Shown here: piece after piece, positions 1 through 6,638 of the stretch
Layout of the letters: every line of letters begins with the position of its first letter
Numbering within the stretch: the first letter of the stretch is position 1
NCBI GenBank assembly: GCA_023139255.1
Contig: JAGLNY010000341.1
Location: forward strand, 1-7,944
Length of the DNA: 7,944 nucleotides
Source of the DNA: Spirochaetales bacterium
GTDB taxonomy: Bacteria; Spirochaetota; Spirochaetia; JABMQR01
Direction: 5' to 3'
Translations under genes and position numbers: made by a program
Notes under the pieces: model-generated
The model's input: only the letters and a program-made list of their open reading frames with translations
What the model was told of the DNA's origin: nothing
Databases searched by the model: none

Positions 1-46
1 GTTCCTTCCCTTCCCTAATTATTTCTGTCAAAGAACTGTCGTCCAT
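1..46 (-). CDS. Possible 5' end of a gene leaving the window on the left
   Basis: An ATG at 46-44 on the minus strand opens a reading frame that stays open to the window edge (15 codons, beginning MDDSSLTEIIREGKE). The frame has a stop four codons upstream, so this ATG is the first possible ATG in it. The short peptide is charged and looks like an ordinary cytosolic N-terminus, but it is too short to assign to a family. No clear Shine-Dalgarno sequence precedes it, which weakens the call. The main support is the good promoter at 117-146 pointing this way, which would give a leader of about 64 nt. A start further left, outside the window, is the alternative. Confidence 0.3.
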   Translation of the reverse strand, partial: MDDSSLTEIIREGKE

Positions 47-116
47 GAGCCGTTAGGCGCTGGACTGCGTTAGAATCAATGGTTTAATACAACCTATAAT
101 CACAACGCGCTTGACT

Positions 117-146
117 GTTATACCAATAAACACTCTTATGTGTCAA
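117..146 (-). promoter_or_regulatory. Sigma-70-type promoter reading leftwards
   Basis: On the minus strand TTGACA (146-141) is followed after 18 bp by TATAAC (122-117). This is a perfect -35 and a five-of-six -10 at an acceptable spacing. The predicted start is near 110, so the transcript leaves the window toward the putative gene at 46. The -35 box directly abuts the T-run of the terminator that ends the HAD-gene operon, a compact terminator/promoter junction. Confidence 0.5.
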
Positions 147-169
147 CAAGAAAACAGGCTTTTCCTGTT
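146..169 (-). terminator. Weak intrinsic terminator after the pgsA/HAD operon
   Basis: Reading the minus strand from the HAD stop codon (182), an inverted repeat AACAGG/CCTGTT (169-164 and 158-153) with a 5-nt loop is followed by TTTTCTTG. The stem is only 6 bp and the T-run is interrupted, so termination may be partial. It starts 12 nt after the stop codon, a typical place for an operon terminator. Confidence 0.45.
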
Positions 170-181
170 AAATAAATTTTA

Positions 182-1006
182 TTAAGATTCAGAAGAATCC
201 TGAATACAGGAAATTATGGTAGTAACAATTTCAGAAAACCCTATCCCACCCTTATGTTCAGAGTAAAAAGCAGGCATACTCGGCATCTGAAGTGAGGGTG
301 ATAACACATTCGCTACACCAAAACTCAATGGAAAGAAATCAAACAAGGGTGAATCATTAGGGGCATCCCCACAGTAAACAACCTGTCGCTTCATTTCATC
401 CTTCTGCAAATTATATACTTCATGTAAAATGTACTTAACCATCTCAAGTTTGCTGTAACTCCCAAACCAACAGTTAACATGAATTGAGCTGAGACCGGTT
501 GAGGCCCCTTCCTCACTGCAGATTCTCTTAATATGTTCAATCCCTTCCCGGCTTAGATATGGTGTTTCATCATGGTGATCAAAGGCAATATCATATATCC
601 TGCAAAACTGATCAACTGACAGCTTGCTGCCGGGGACTTCAGCTAAAACCCGCTTGATAAGCCGTTCTGCTTTCTCATGATACCCTTCCTGACATATTGA
701 TGGATGATCAACTCTTTTCCTGATACCATTTTCCCGATACCAGGCAAGCGCCCCGCTTTCGGCTATAACCGCGTCAACCGGCCATTGCCTGAAATAGACA
801 TCAGCCCATCCTGCTGACCCGCCTGTTACCGGGATAATCCTGATTGCATTTTCATGCAGTACCCAAATGCTCTCAAGTGCTGACGGCAACAGCAATCCTT
901 CTGATGTTATGGTGTCATCGACATCAGTCAATACAAATGTTATTCCCGCAGCAGTCTCAGGCTTCAGTTCAGAAAGGGGTTTAGGTATTCTGTTGTTTAT
1001 TCTCAT
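182..1006 (-). CDS. HAD-superfamily phosphatase (HAD-IIB/Cof-like), coupled to pgsA
   Basis: A 274-residue haloacid-dehalogenase-type phosphatase, probably cytosolic and Mg2+-dependent. All four HAD motifs are visible. Motif I is DVDDT with nucleophile D28 and acid D30. Motif II is T61 in PVTGG. The motif III lysine is K186 (YSKLE), and motif IV is GDAPND with D214 and D218. The roughly 100 residues between motifs II and III fit the C2-type cap of subclass IIB, whose members mostly dephosphorylate sugar phosphates. There is no signal peptide or membrane segment. The start is set by a one-base overlap with the upstream pgsA stop (TGATG at 1008-1004), so translation is probably coupled. The substrate cannot be read from the sequence. 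A sugar-phosphate phosphatase is the family default, but the coupling to pgsA also allows phosphatidylglycerophosphate dephosphorylation (see findings). Confidence 0.9.
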   Translation of the reverse strand: MRINNRIPKPLSELKPETAAGITFVLTDVDDTITSEGLLLPSALESIWVLHENAIRIIPVTGGSAGWADVYFRQWPVDAVIAESGALAWYRENGIRKRVDHPSICQEGYHEKAERLIKRVLAEVPGSKLSVDQFCRIYDIAFDHHDETPYLSREGIEHIKRICSEEGASTGLSSIHVNCWFGSYSKLEMVKYILHEVYNLQKDEMKRQVVYCGDAPNDSPLFDFFPLSFGVANVLSPSLQMPSMPAFYSEHKGGIGFSEIVTTIISCIQDSSES

Positions 1007-1611
1007 CAGCTGCCCGCTTTATAGACACCGCTGCGGATAACAGGTCTCAGGTACGTCATGAAAGAAATTACAGATGCTGCTGCTGTAATAACAAACAGAA
1101 CAAAAAGAACAGACTTATACATCGGCAGCCATTCTGCATCCGGAATCCGTCGCAGCAGGAAAGCAAAAATTATTCCCCCAAATCCGGAAACAGCATAAAG
1201 GACAGCTTTGGCTTTCCCCCAAATATTTGCTGCCATGGCAACACCCTTCCCCATCATGATCATTCTGAGAAATATCACAGCAAGTTCACGGTACAGAATA
1301 ATAATGAACACCCACAACGGCATGATACCGGAATAGGCAAGACAGAGAAAATAGGTAATCCTGCTGACAACATCCGCAAAGGGATCCAGTACTTTCCCCA
1401 GGTCGGTTATCATATTCATACGACGCGCAATAATGCCATCCAGCAAGTCTGAAAGTTCAATAGCAATGCAGAGAATTATGAGAGCCCATGCTGAAAAGTT
1501 GATCAGCAAATCGGGATTTTGGACATCAACCCAGTTGGGAAGAAAATAGACTATAAAAAACAAAGGCGCCATTACCAGGCGCATAGCGGTGAGTTTGTTT
1601 GGTAAATTCAC
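1006..1611 (-). CDS. pgsA: CDP-diacylglycerol-glycerol-3-phosphate 3-phosphatidyltransferase
   Basis: A 201-residue integral membrane enzyme that transfers phosphatidyl from CDP-diacylglycerol to glycerol-3-phosphate, giving phosphatidylglycerophosphate, the precursor of phosphatidylglycerol and cardiolipin. The CDP-alcohol phosphotransferase signature DxxDGxxARx8GxxxDxxxD is complete: D55, D58, G59, A62, R63, G72, D76 and D80. The opening MNLPNKLTAMRL is typical of PgsA and argues against phosphatidylserine synthase. About five or six hydrophobic segments are visible, roughly at residues 12-25, 38-54, 84-107, 139-153 and 167-186. The start is GTG (1611-1609), supported by GGAG at 1621-1618 six nt upstream. 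The ATG overlapping it in another frame meets TGA at once. The gene lies 32 nt after the WGR-domain gene and overlaps the HAD gene by one base, so all three are probably one operon. Confidence 0.95.
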   Translation of the reverse strand: MNLPNKLTAMRLVMAPLFFIVYFLPNWVDVQNPDLLINFSAWALIILCIAIELSDLLDGIIARRMNMITDLGKVLDPFADVVSRITYFLCLAYSGIMPLWVFIIILYRELAVIFLRMIMMGKGVAMAANIWGKAKAVLYAVSGFGGIIFAFLLRRIPDAEWLPMYKSVLFVLFVITAAASVISFMTYLRPVIRSGVYKAGS

Positions 1612-1643
1612 ATACTACTCCATGTATTCAGTCTGCAGGAAGT

Positions 1644-1931
1644 TTACCCCGCAGCTTCTGTAATTATAGAAGTTAGTATATCGTTTTTTGATTCACGGGA
1701 AAAGGTATAGAGAAGCCGGTACCCATCTTCTTTTCTCTTATTCATCAGGTACCGGAATTTTTCCACCATCGCTCTTCTGGTCCTGAAATGGTACTGCTTA
1801 ACCCTGCTCTTATTAAGATCAGCACCCCATGCAGCGGTAAATTCATATCCCTCAAATAACTGCTGCTGTTGATCATGTATAGAATAATAATAGGTTTTAT
1901 TGTTGGCTTCTTTATAGAATGTGACAGTCAT
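1644..1931 (-). CDS. Stand-alone WGR-domain-like small protein
   Basis: A 95-residue protein that is almost entirely one WGR-like domain, a fold best known from PARP enzymes and from bacterial polymerase/ligase accessory proteins, where it binds nucleic acid. The pattern fits in order: an N-terminal beta region (TVTFYKEANNKTYYYSI), the signature tryptophan in AAWGAD (W35-G36, with A37 where Arg is usual), an aromatic after the next strand (YHF, residues 47-49), a helix (residues 52-68) and the closing GY at 70-71. The missing Arg makes it divergent. I start at ATG 1931 because the domain begins immediately there; a TTG at 1979 would add 16 hydrophobic residues unrelated to the fold. The ribosome site is weak (AGGG only 2 nt before ATG). 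It precedes pgsA by 32 nt. Its function is unknown; nucleic-acid binding is inferred from the family. Confidence 0.7.
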   Translation of the reverse strand: MTVTFYKEANNKTYYYSIHDQQQQLFEGYEFTAAWGADLNKSRVKQYHFRTRRAMVEKFRYLMNKRKEDGYRLLYTFSRESKNDILTSIITEAAG

Positions 1932-2110
1932 AACCCTACTATGGGTTTTAAATGGGAATAATACAACCAAATATAACAATTTATTGGCAGTAGAACGCTT
2001 TAATAAGTGCTTTTACGGTTTACAAAGGTTTACCCGATATATGGTGGAGTTAATTGTCGTTCACACTAGTGCGGTGAAAGCACCAGAAATTGTCAGGGTT
2101 GGGGTTCCTA
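1932..2110. other. Intergenic gap between the M32 gene and the WGR gene
   Basis: These 179 bp hold no convincing gene, and no good promoter or T-run terminator was found on the minus strand, where one would be expected. There is a palindrome CACTAGTG at 2064-2071, flanked by TTCAC (2060-2064) and GTGAA (2074-2078) that could form an imperfect hairpin. There is also a short direct repeat GGTTTAC (2017-2023 and 2027-2033, period 10). The 10-mer ACACTAGTGC here is the reverse complement of one in the gap upstream of the M32 gene. Confidence 0.5.
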
Positions 2111-3634
2111 TTACAACTCATAAATTCGTGTATACTTTTCCTCAAGATATCCGGAGAAAAAAGAAGGATCAAGAGACTGCCCGGTAACCTGCTGCAGAAC
2201 TTCTGCCGCTGTATAGATCCCGCCTTTTTGGTAAATTTTCTGATGTAACCACTTTTGCAAGTGAATGAGTTTTCCTGAAGAAATAAACTTACGATAGTCC
2301 GGAATTTCCTGTTTCAATGTTTGATAAAACTGCGCGCTGAATAAGTTCCCCAAGGCATATGTCGGGAAATACCCAATCAAACCTGCAGCCCAGTGAACAT
2401 CCTGCAGAACTCCCTCAGAGTTGTTTTCAGGAGTGATACCCAGCATCTCATGCATTTTCTCATTCCATGCATCAGGTAAATCCTTCACTTCAAGCTCACC
2501 ATTAACCAGTGCGGTTTCAAGTTCAAACCGAAGGATTATATGCAGGCTATAGGTTACCTCATCCGCATTAACCCGTATCATTGAGGGTTCCACCTTATTT
2601 ATTCCACGAATAAACGTATCCTGGGAAACATCACCTAACTGATCTGGGAACATGCTCTGTAGAGACACATAGTAATTAGCCCAGAAATCATCACTTCGTG
2701 CTACGATATTCTCCCAAAACCTTGATTGACTCTCGTGCACGGCTAGAGATATACCTGTTCCTAAACTGGTCCCCTTAAGTTCCGGGCTGGCAGCTCCCAT
2801 CTCATAAAGAGCATGTCCACCTTCATGTATTGTACTGAAAAGAGAGCTGCTCATCGTGGGCTCATTATACCGTGTAGTAATACGGATATCATCCTTTCCT
2901 ACCCCGGTCGTAAAGGGATGTGCTGATTCTGTCAGGATTCCCCGTTGAAAATTAAATCCCATATCTTTCAAAATTTTTCTGCCGAACTCATCCTGAAGTG
3001 TATTATCATAAGTTTTATAGAGGAAGGAGTCATCAATCTGCATTTTCTCAGAAATCTTGCTGAGAAGAGCAACAATATCTTTCTTAACCCCGGTAAACAC
3101 CCTGGAAACTTCAGCAGTTGTCATACCGGGTTCATACTGATCAATAAGCGGGTCATATGGATGCTCTTTATAGCCCAGATGTTCAATCGTGTCTCTGGTT
3201 AAAGTGATTATTCTCTCAAGATGAGGCTTAAAAAGAGAAAAATCCTGCTTCCCCCTGGCCTCGACCCATGCCGGCTGCGCCTTACTCGTGGCTACGGCCA
3301 TTTCCTGAACCAGTTTTTTCGGAATCTTTTTTTCGCGGTTGTACTCCCTGAAATGTTCCCGTATCAATCCCCTTTCCTGATCAGAGAGTGAGCTGTCCCC
3401 TGACGGCTGGGATTCATCTGCTCCCAATATATCCAGCAGATCCCCTATTTCGTTGGAGGTAATCTTGTCATGCAGTACACCTTCCATCAGGGCCAACTGT
3501 TCAGATCTACCCTCAACTGCACCCTCAGGCATATTAGTCTCCTGATCCCATCCCAGAAGCGCAGTAATATTCTGGTATAATACTATCTCCTGATCTATTT
3601 CTTTAAGTCGTGCAATACTTGATTCCTTATTCAT
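2111..3634 (-). CDS. Thermostable-type metallocarboxypeptidase, family M32
   Basis: A 507-residue cytosolic zinc carboxypeptidase of the Taq/Pfu M32 family, which removes C-terminal residues from peptides with broad specificity, usually sparing those next to proline. All the family blocks are visible: HPF (239-241), DDIRITTRY (248-256), the zinc site HEGGH (H270, E271, H274), HESQS with the third ligand E301, IRVNAD (353-358), GVLQDVHWA (408-416) and GYFPTYALGN (421-430). Length is normal for the family and there is no signal peptide. The ATG at 3634 is well supported by GAGGTGA three nt upstream. The gene is single, divergent from the esterase, with its own candidate promoters in the shared gap. 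No strong terminator follows it. A role in intracellular peptide recycling is inferred from the family. Confidence 0.95.
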   Translation of the reverse strand: MNKESSIARLKEIDQEIVLYQNITALLGWDQETNMPEGAVEGRSEQLALMEGVLHDKITSNEIGDLLDILGADESQPSGDSSLSDQERGLIREHFREYNREKKIPKKLVQEMAVATSKAQPAWVEARGKQDFSLFKPHLERIITLTRDTIEHLGYKEHPYDPLIDQYEPGMTTAEVSRVFTGVKKDIVALLSKISEKMQIDDSFLYKTYDNTLQDEFGRKILKDMGFNFQRGILTESAHPFTTGVGKDDIRITTRYNEPTMSSSLFSTIHEGGHALYEMGAASPELKGTSLGTGISLAVHESQSRFWENIVARSDDFWANYYVSLQSMFPDQLGDVSQDTFIRGINKVEPSMIRVNADEVTYSLHIILRFELETALVNGELEVKDLPDAWNEKMHEMLGITPENNSEGVLQDVHWAAGLIGYFPTYALGNLFSAQFYQTLKQEIPDYRKFISSGKLIHLQKWLHQKIYQKGGIYTAAEVLQQVTGQSLDPSFFSGYLEEKYTRIYEL

Positions 3635-3661
3635 TGGTCACCTCATTATTTCTTTACTCAT

Positions 3662-3677
3662 CTGATAATAATATCAG
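3662..3677. promoter_or_regulatory. Perfect 16-bp dyad over the M32 promoter -10 box (candidate operator)
   Basis: CTGATAATAATATCAG is a perfect inverted repeat: two 6-bp arms around ATAA. It covers the whole -10 element (3668-3673) of the proximal M32 promoter. That location is typical for a repressor site that blocks RNA polymerase. It lacks a T-run and lies upstream of the gene, so it is unlikely to be a terminator. It does not resemble a Rex operator. Confidence 0.4.
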
Positions 3678-3695
3678 GAACTTCCAAAATGTAAA
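3668..3695 (-). promoter_or_regulatory. Proximal promoter of the M32 carboxypeptidase gene
   Basis: On the minus strand TTTACA (3695-3690) and TATTAT (3673-3668) are spaced by 16 bp, each matching five of six consensus bases. The predicted start is near 3661, giving a leader of about 27 nt that carries the GAGGTGA ribosome site. This is the best-placed promoter for the gene. Confidence 0.5.
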
Positions 3696-3704
3696 GCAAA
3701 TCCG

Positions 3705-3731
3705 TTTTTATACTTTTTATACTTTTTATAC
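3705..3731. repeat. Three perfect tandem copies of a 9-bp unit, TTTTTATAC
   Basis: Copies lie at 3705-3713, 3714-3722 and 3723-3731, with no mismatch. On the minus strand the unit reads GTATAAAAA and contains a TATAAA -10-like hexamer. The array lies between divergent genes and forms both the spacer and the -10 of a second possible M32 promoter. Confidence 0.9.
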
Positions 3732-3735
3732 TCAA
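3707..3735 (-). promoter_or_regulatory. Possible distal M32 promoter built from the 9-bp repeat
   Basis: On the minus strand TTGAGT (3735-3730) is followed by exactly 17 bp and then TATAAA (3712-3707), which comes from one repeat copy. The 17-bp spacer is made of the other copies. The -35 matches four of six bases and the -10 five of six. The predicted start is near 3700, about 66 nt before the ATG. It is weaker support than the proximal promoter because AT-rich repeats produce such matches easily. Confidence 0.35.
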
Positions 3736-3754
3736 TTATTTATGCTAATTTATA

Positions 3755-3787
3755 TTGACAGATAACTGCCCATGGCACTAGTGTCAT
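3755..3787 (+). promoter_or_regulatory. Esterase upstream region: -35 box and 16-bp palindrome
   Basis: A perfect TTGACA lies at 3755-3760, but no good -10 follows at 16-18 bp; the best is TAGTGT at 3779-3784. That place is occupied by a near-perfect palindrome ATGGCACTAGTGTCAT (3772-3787, seven of eight pairs). A poor -10 covered by a dyad suggests a regulated promoter, repressed or activator-dependent, for the esterase gene 24 bp downstream. The regulator is unknown and the whole reading is inference. Confidence 0.35.
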
Positions 3788-3810
3788 AGCACTAATAAAA
3801 GGAGACCATT

Positions 3811-4773
3811 ATGCCGCTTATAGACATGCCTTTTGATGAATTAAAAAACTATAAGGGAACAAATCCCAAACCGGTAGATTTTGATGAGTATTGGGAACGA
3901 GCACTTGCTGAATTGGATGCAGCCTCACTTGAGATCGAGCTGATTCCGGCATCTTTTCAGGTTTCTTTCGCTGAGTGTTTCGACCTCTATTATACCGGTG
4001 TAGGCGGGTCCAGGATACATGCACAATATATAAGGCCAATTAAACCTGACACAACTCCACATCCGGCTGTGATCCAGTTTCACGGCTATTCGGGTGATTC
4101 CGGTGATTGGGGCACAAAACTCAACTGGGCTGCAGCAGGTTATAGTGTCCTTGCAATGGATGCCCGGGGACAGGGAGGCTTATCCCAGGATCTTGGAGGG
4201 ATAACCGGGACTACCCTTAAGGGGCATATTATTCGCGGACTTGATGATCAACCTGACAATCTACTCTTCAGAAACATCTTCCTGGATACAGCTCAGCTGG
4301 CCCGCATCACCCTGCAGCTGCCTGAAGTTGATCCGACCAGGGTTGGCGTCTATGGGGGATCCCAGGGAGGCGGCTTGACACTAGCCTGTGCATCGTTGGT
4401 ACCTGAAATAAGGAGGGCGGCCCCGATGTTCCCATTTCTATCTGACTACATGCGTGTTTGGGAAATGGATCTTGCAAAGGATGCATACGATGAGCTCACA
4501 TACTATTTCAAGCGTTTTGATCCAATGCATAACAGGGAGAAGGAAATATTTACGACCCTTGGTTATATAGATATCCAGAACCTAGCAGACAGAATCCAGG
4601 CTGACACTCTTCTTGCCACAGGGTTGATGGATACCATCTGTCCACCATCAACTCAATTTGCGGTTTTTAACAAAATCAAATCCAGAAAGGAGATGGTGCT
4701 ATATCCGGATTATGGACATGAAAGTATCCCCGACTTCACTGACAAAACATTTTTGTTTATGATGGGTCTATAA
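3811..4773 (+). CDS. Acetyl-xylan esterase / cephalosporin-C deacetylase (carbohydrate esterase family 7)
   Basis: A 320-residue alpha/beta hydrolase, the standard CE7 length. CE7 enzymes remove acetyl groups from xylo-oligosaccharides and other small acetylated compounds, and act as cytoplasmic oligomers on imported substrates. All signatures are present: RGQ at 119-121, the nucleophile elbow GGSQGG with S184, acid D274 in GLMDTICPPS, and HE with H303 in YGHES, giving the Ser-Asp-His triad. HGYSG (91-95) supplies the oxyanion region. There is no signal peptide. The ATG at 3811 has GGAG six nt upstream. The gene stands alone on the plus strand, divergent from the M32 gene and convergent with thrS. 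No transporter or xylanase lies in the window, so the natural substrate is unconfirmed. Confidence 0.95.
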   Translation: MPLIDMPFDELKNYKGTNPKPVDFDEYWERALAELDAASLEIELIPASFQVSFAECFDLYYTGVGGSRIHAQYIRPIKPDTTPHPAVIQFHGYSGDSGDWGTKLNWAAAGYSVLAMDARGQGGLSQDLGGITGTTLKGHIIRGLDDQPDNLLFRNIFLDTAQLARITLQLPEVDPTRVGVYGGSQGGGLTLACASLVPEIRRAAPMFPFLSDYMRVWEMDLAKDAYDELTYYFKRFDPMHNREKEIFTTLGYIDIQNLADRIQADTLLATGLMDTICPPSTQFAVFNKIKSRKEMVLYPDYGHESIPDFTDKTFLFMMGL

Positions 4774-4800
4774 GCCGGGAAATATAGCTTATTCATTTTT
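4770..4800 (+). terminator. Weak terminator at the esterase/thrS convergence
   Basis: ATAAGC (4770-4775) and GCTTAT (4787-4792) form a perfect 6-bp stem with an 11-nt loop, followed by TCATTTTT. The stem includes the esterase stop codon, and its 3' arm and T-run lie in the last codons of thrS on the other strand. On the minus strand no T-run follows, so it would serve the esterase only. Confidence 0.35.
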
Positions 4801-6525
4801 CCTACTCTCTATCTGATCATGGAGGCGTGCAACAAAGTTTTCTACTGAAATACCATGTTCCTGCTTCCCTGACCGATGTCTGACAGATATTGTTCCTGCC
4901 TCCACCTCTTTCTCTCCCAATATCAGCATGAAAGGAACTTTCTCTTTTTGTGCATTTCTAATCTTGGCATTAAGGCGTTCTGTACCGAAGTCCCCTGACA
5001 CCCTGAAATCTTCATCTTTAAGCATGTTAACAATTTTTTCCGCATAATCACTAAAATTTTCAGCTACCGGTATAACCCGAACCTGCTCAGGGGCAAGCCA
5101 CGCCGGGAAAGCCCCGGCATAATGTTCCAGGAGAACACCGAAAAATCGTTCAATGGATCCAAGAAGGGCCCTATGCACAACAAATGGCTGCTTTTCAGTG
5201 CCATCACTATCCACAAAAGTCATGTTGAAGCGCTCGGGCAGGTTGAAATCAAACTGCACAGTCGAAAGCTGCCATTGACGACCGAGGGCATCCTTTATCT
5301 TCAAATCTATTTTTGGACCGTAAAATACACCGCCGCCTTCATCAATCTCATAATCCAATCCCTCTGTTTCAATTGCCGTACGCAGGGCTTCAGTTGCCGT
5401 GTCCCATTTTGCACTCTCACCTACGCTCTTTTCAGGTTTAGTTGAGAGATATGCACTGATCTCCTGAAATCCAAAGGAACGGAGCATGAACAGTGAGAAT
5501 CTTAAGACCTCAAGGATCTCATCTCCCATTTGTTCCGGTGTACAGATGATATGTGCATCGTCCTGAGTAAACCCCCGTACCCGTAAAAGCCCATGTAAGG
5601 CTCCTGCCTTTTCATACCGATAAACAGTTCCCAGTTCAGCCCATCTGCAGGGCAGGTCACGGTAGGAGTGTTTTGTGTTATTATAGATCATTATATGAAA
5701 TGGGCAGTTCATCGGCTTTGCATAATACTGCGCTTTGTCCATTTCCATAGGGGGGTACATATCCTCTTTATAGAAATCGAGGTGACCTGATGTTTCCCAT
5801 AGCCAGGCTTTGCCGACATGTGGGGTATAGACCATTTCATACCCGTTTTTATAGTGTTGGTCACGCCAGAAATTCTCTATTGCGAGTCTGATCCTTGCCC
5901 CTTTGGGGTGCCAGTATACTAGTCCGGCTCCGGCTTCTTCATGCAGGGAAAAAAGATCAAGTTCTTTGCCAAGCTTCCGGTGATCTCTTTTTTTAAGTTC
6001 CTCCAACAGTTTCAGATAGAGCCTTAGTTCCTTTGGGTTTTCCCATGCAGTCCCGTAAATCCTGGTAAGCATCGGATTATTCTCATTACCTCTCCAGTAG
6101 GCTCCTGCGATTGAAAGGAGTTTAAAGGCCTCTGCTTTGAGCTCTTTGGTGCTTTTTACATGCGGACCCCGGCATAAATCGGTAAAATCCCCTTGAGAGT
6201 AGAGTGAGACATTCTCATCTTCCGGGATTGCCTCAATCAATTCCTGCTTATATGTCTGGTTTTTGAATAGTTTTTTTGCATCTTTATGGGAAACAATGAT
6301 TTTCTCAAATGTTTTATCATCCTTGATTATTATCTTCATCCGTTCCGTAATTTCTTCCAGGTCATCCGGAACCAGGGTTCTGGGGAGATCAAAATCGTAA
6401 TAAAACCCATTATCAATCGATGGACCTATCGTTATCTGTGCGTCCGGAAACATCTGAAGGACAGCTTCAGCCATCACATGCGCCATTGAATGTCTTATTT
6501 TTTGTAATTTTTCTTCATTTGCCAT
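4789..6525 (-). CDS. thrS: Threonyl-tRNA synthetase lacking the N-terminal TGS domain
   Basis: A 578-residue class II synthetase that charges tRNA-Thr with threonine. The editing domain is present with HSMAH (H12, H16) and CRGPH (C118, H122), which hydrolyses mis-charged Ser-tRNA. The catalytic zinc ligands are C274, H325 and H451. Motif 2 is RYEKAGALHGLLRVRGFTQ and motif 3 includes HRALLGSIERF. The C-terminal anticodon-binding domain starts near residue 480. The zinc ligands sit exactly 60 residues earlier than in E. coli ThrRS (334, 385, 511), so the missing part is the approximately 60-residue TGS domain and nothing inside. The ATG at 6525 has AGGAG nine nt upstream and a terminator hairpin before that, so this short start looks genuine. 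Expression is probably controlled by the T-box-like attenuator at 6545-6660. Confidence 0.97.
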   Translation of the reverse strand: MANEEKLQKIRHSMAHVMAEAVLQMFPDAQITIGPSIDNGFYYDFDLPRTLVPDDLEEITERMKIIIKDDKTFEKIIVSHKDAKKLFKNQTYKQELIEAIPEDENVSLYSQGDFTDLCRGPHVKSTKELKAEAFKLLSIAGAYWRGNENNPMLTRIYGTAWENPKELRLYLKLLEELKKRDHRKLGKELDLFSLHEEAGAGLVYWHPKGARIRLAIENFWRDQHYKNGYEMVYTPHVGKAWLWETSGHLDFYKEDMYPPMEMDKAQYYAKPMNCPFHIMIYNNTKHSYRDLPCRWAELGTVYRYEKAGALHGLLRVRGFTQDDAHIICTPEQMGDEILEVLRFSLFMLRSFGFQEISAYLSTKPEKSVGESAKWDTATEALRTAIETEGLDYEIDEGGGVFYGPKIDLKIKDALGRQWQLSTVQFDFNLPERFNMTFVDSDGTEKQPFVVHRALLGSIERFFGVLLEHYAGAFPAWLAPEQVRVIPVAENFSDYAEKIVNMLKDEDFRVSGDFGTERLNAKIRNAQKEKVPFMLILGEKEVEAGTISVRHRSGKQEHGISVENFVARLHDQIESRKNE

Positions 6526-6544
6526 CTCTTGCTACTCCTATAAA

Positions 6545-6638
6545 TAAAAAAGCCTTCATGCTTTGCGTCCAAAAACAGACAGTATGGGTTCTTACGGACA
6601 ATCCATACAATCGTGCAAGGACGAAAAACACAAAGGCT
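6545..6638 (-). terminator. Attenuator terminator in the thrS leader
   Basis: On the minus strand the 20-nt arm 6638-6619 pairs with 6570-6551 at 19 of 20 positions (three are G-U wobbles, one T-C mismatch). The top of the stem is CGTCC/GGACG and the base is AGCCTT/AAGGCT. Six Ts begin at the last stem base (6551-6546), followed by ATTTA. The 48-nt loop holds a smaller hairpin (GTATGG/CCATAC). It ends 5-10 nt before the AGGAG of thrS. The 5' arm is shared with the antiterminator, so the two folds exclude each other. Confidence 0.75.

Noticed and set aside
52..58. GTTAGGC resembling an integron attC core site
   Set aside because: There is no matching inverse core or paired inner boxes at the right spacing, and no integrase or cassette gene nearby.
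1932..1979. Extended WGR protein start at TTG 1979
   Set aside because: The 16 extra residues are hydrophobic and precede the first strand of the domain; ATG 1931 fits the fold directly.
1921..2187. Open frame of 88 codons on the plus strand
   Set aside because: It runs antisense across the WGR start, the gap and the end of the M32 gene, with no family resemblance and no convincing ribosome site.
6516..6559. Possible threonine leader peptide (MKAFLFIGVARDGK) overlapping the thrS start
   Set aside because: It has no threonine codons, no ribosome site and its ATG lies inside the terminator stem. The 4-codon ATG frame MDCP upstream is no better.
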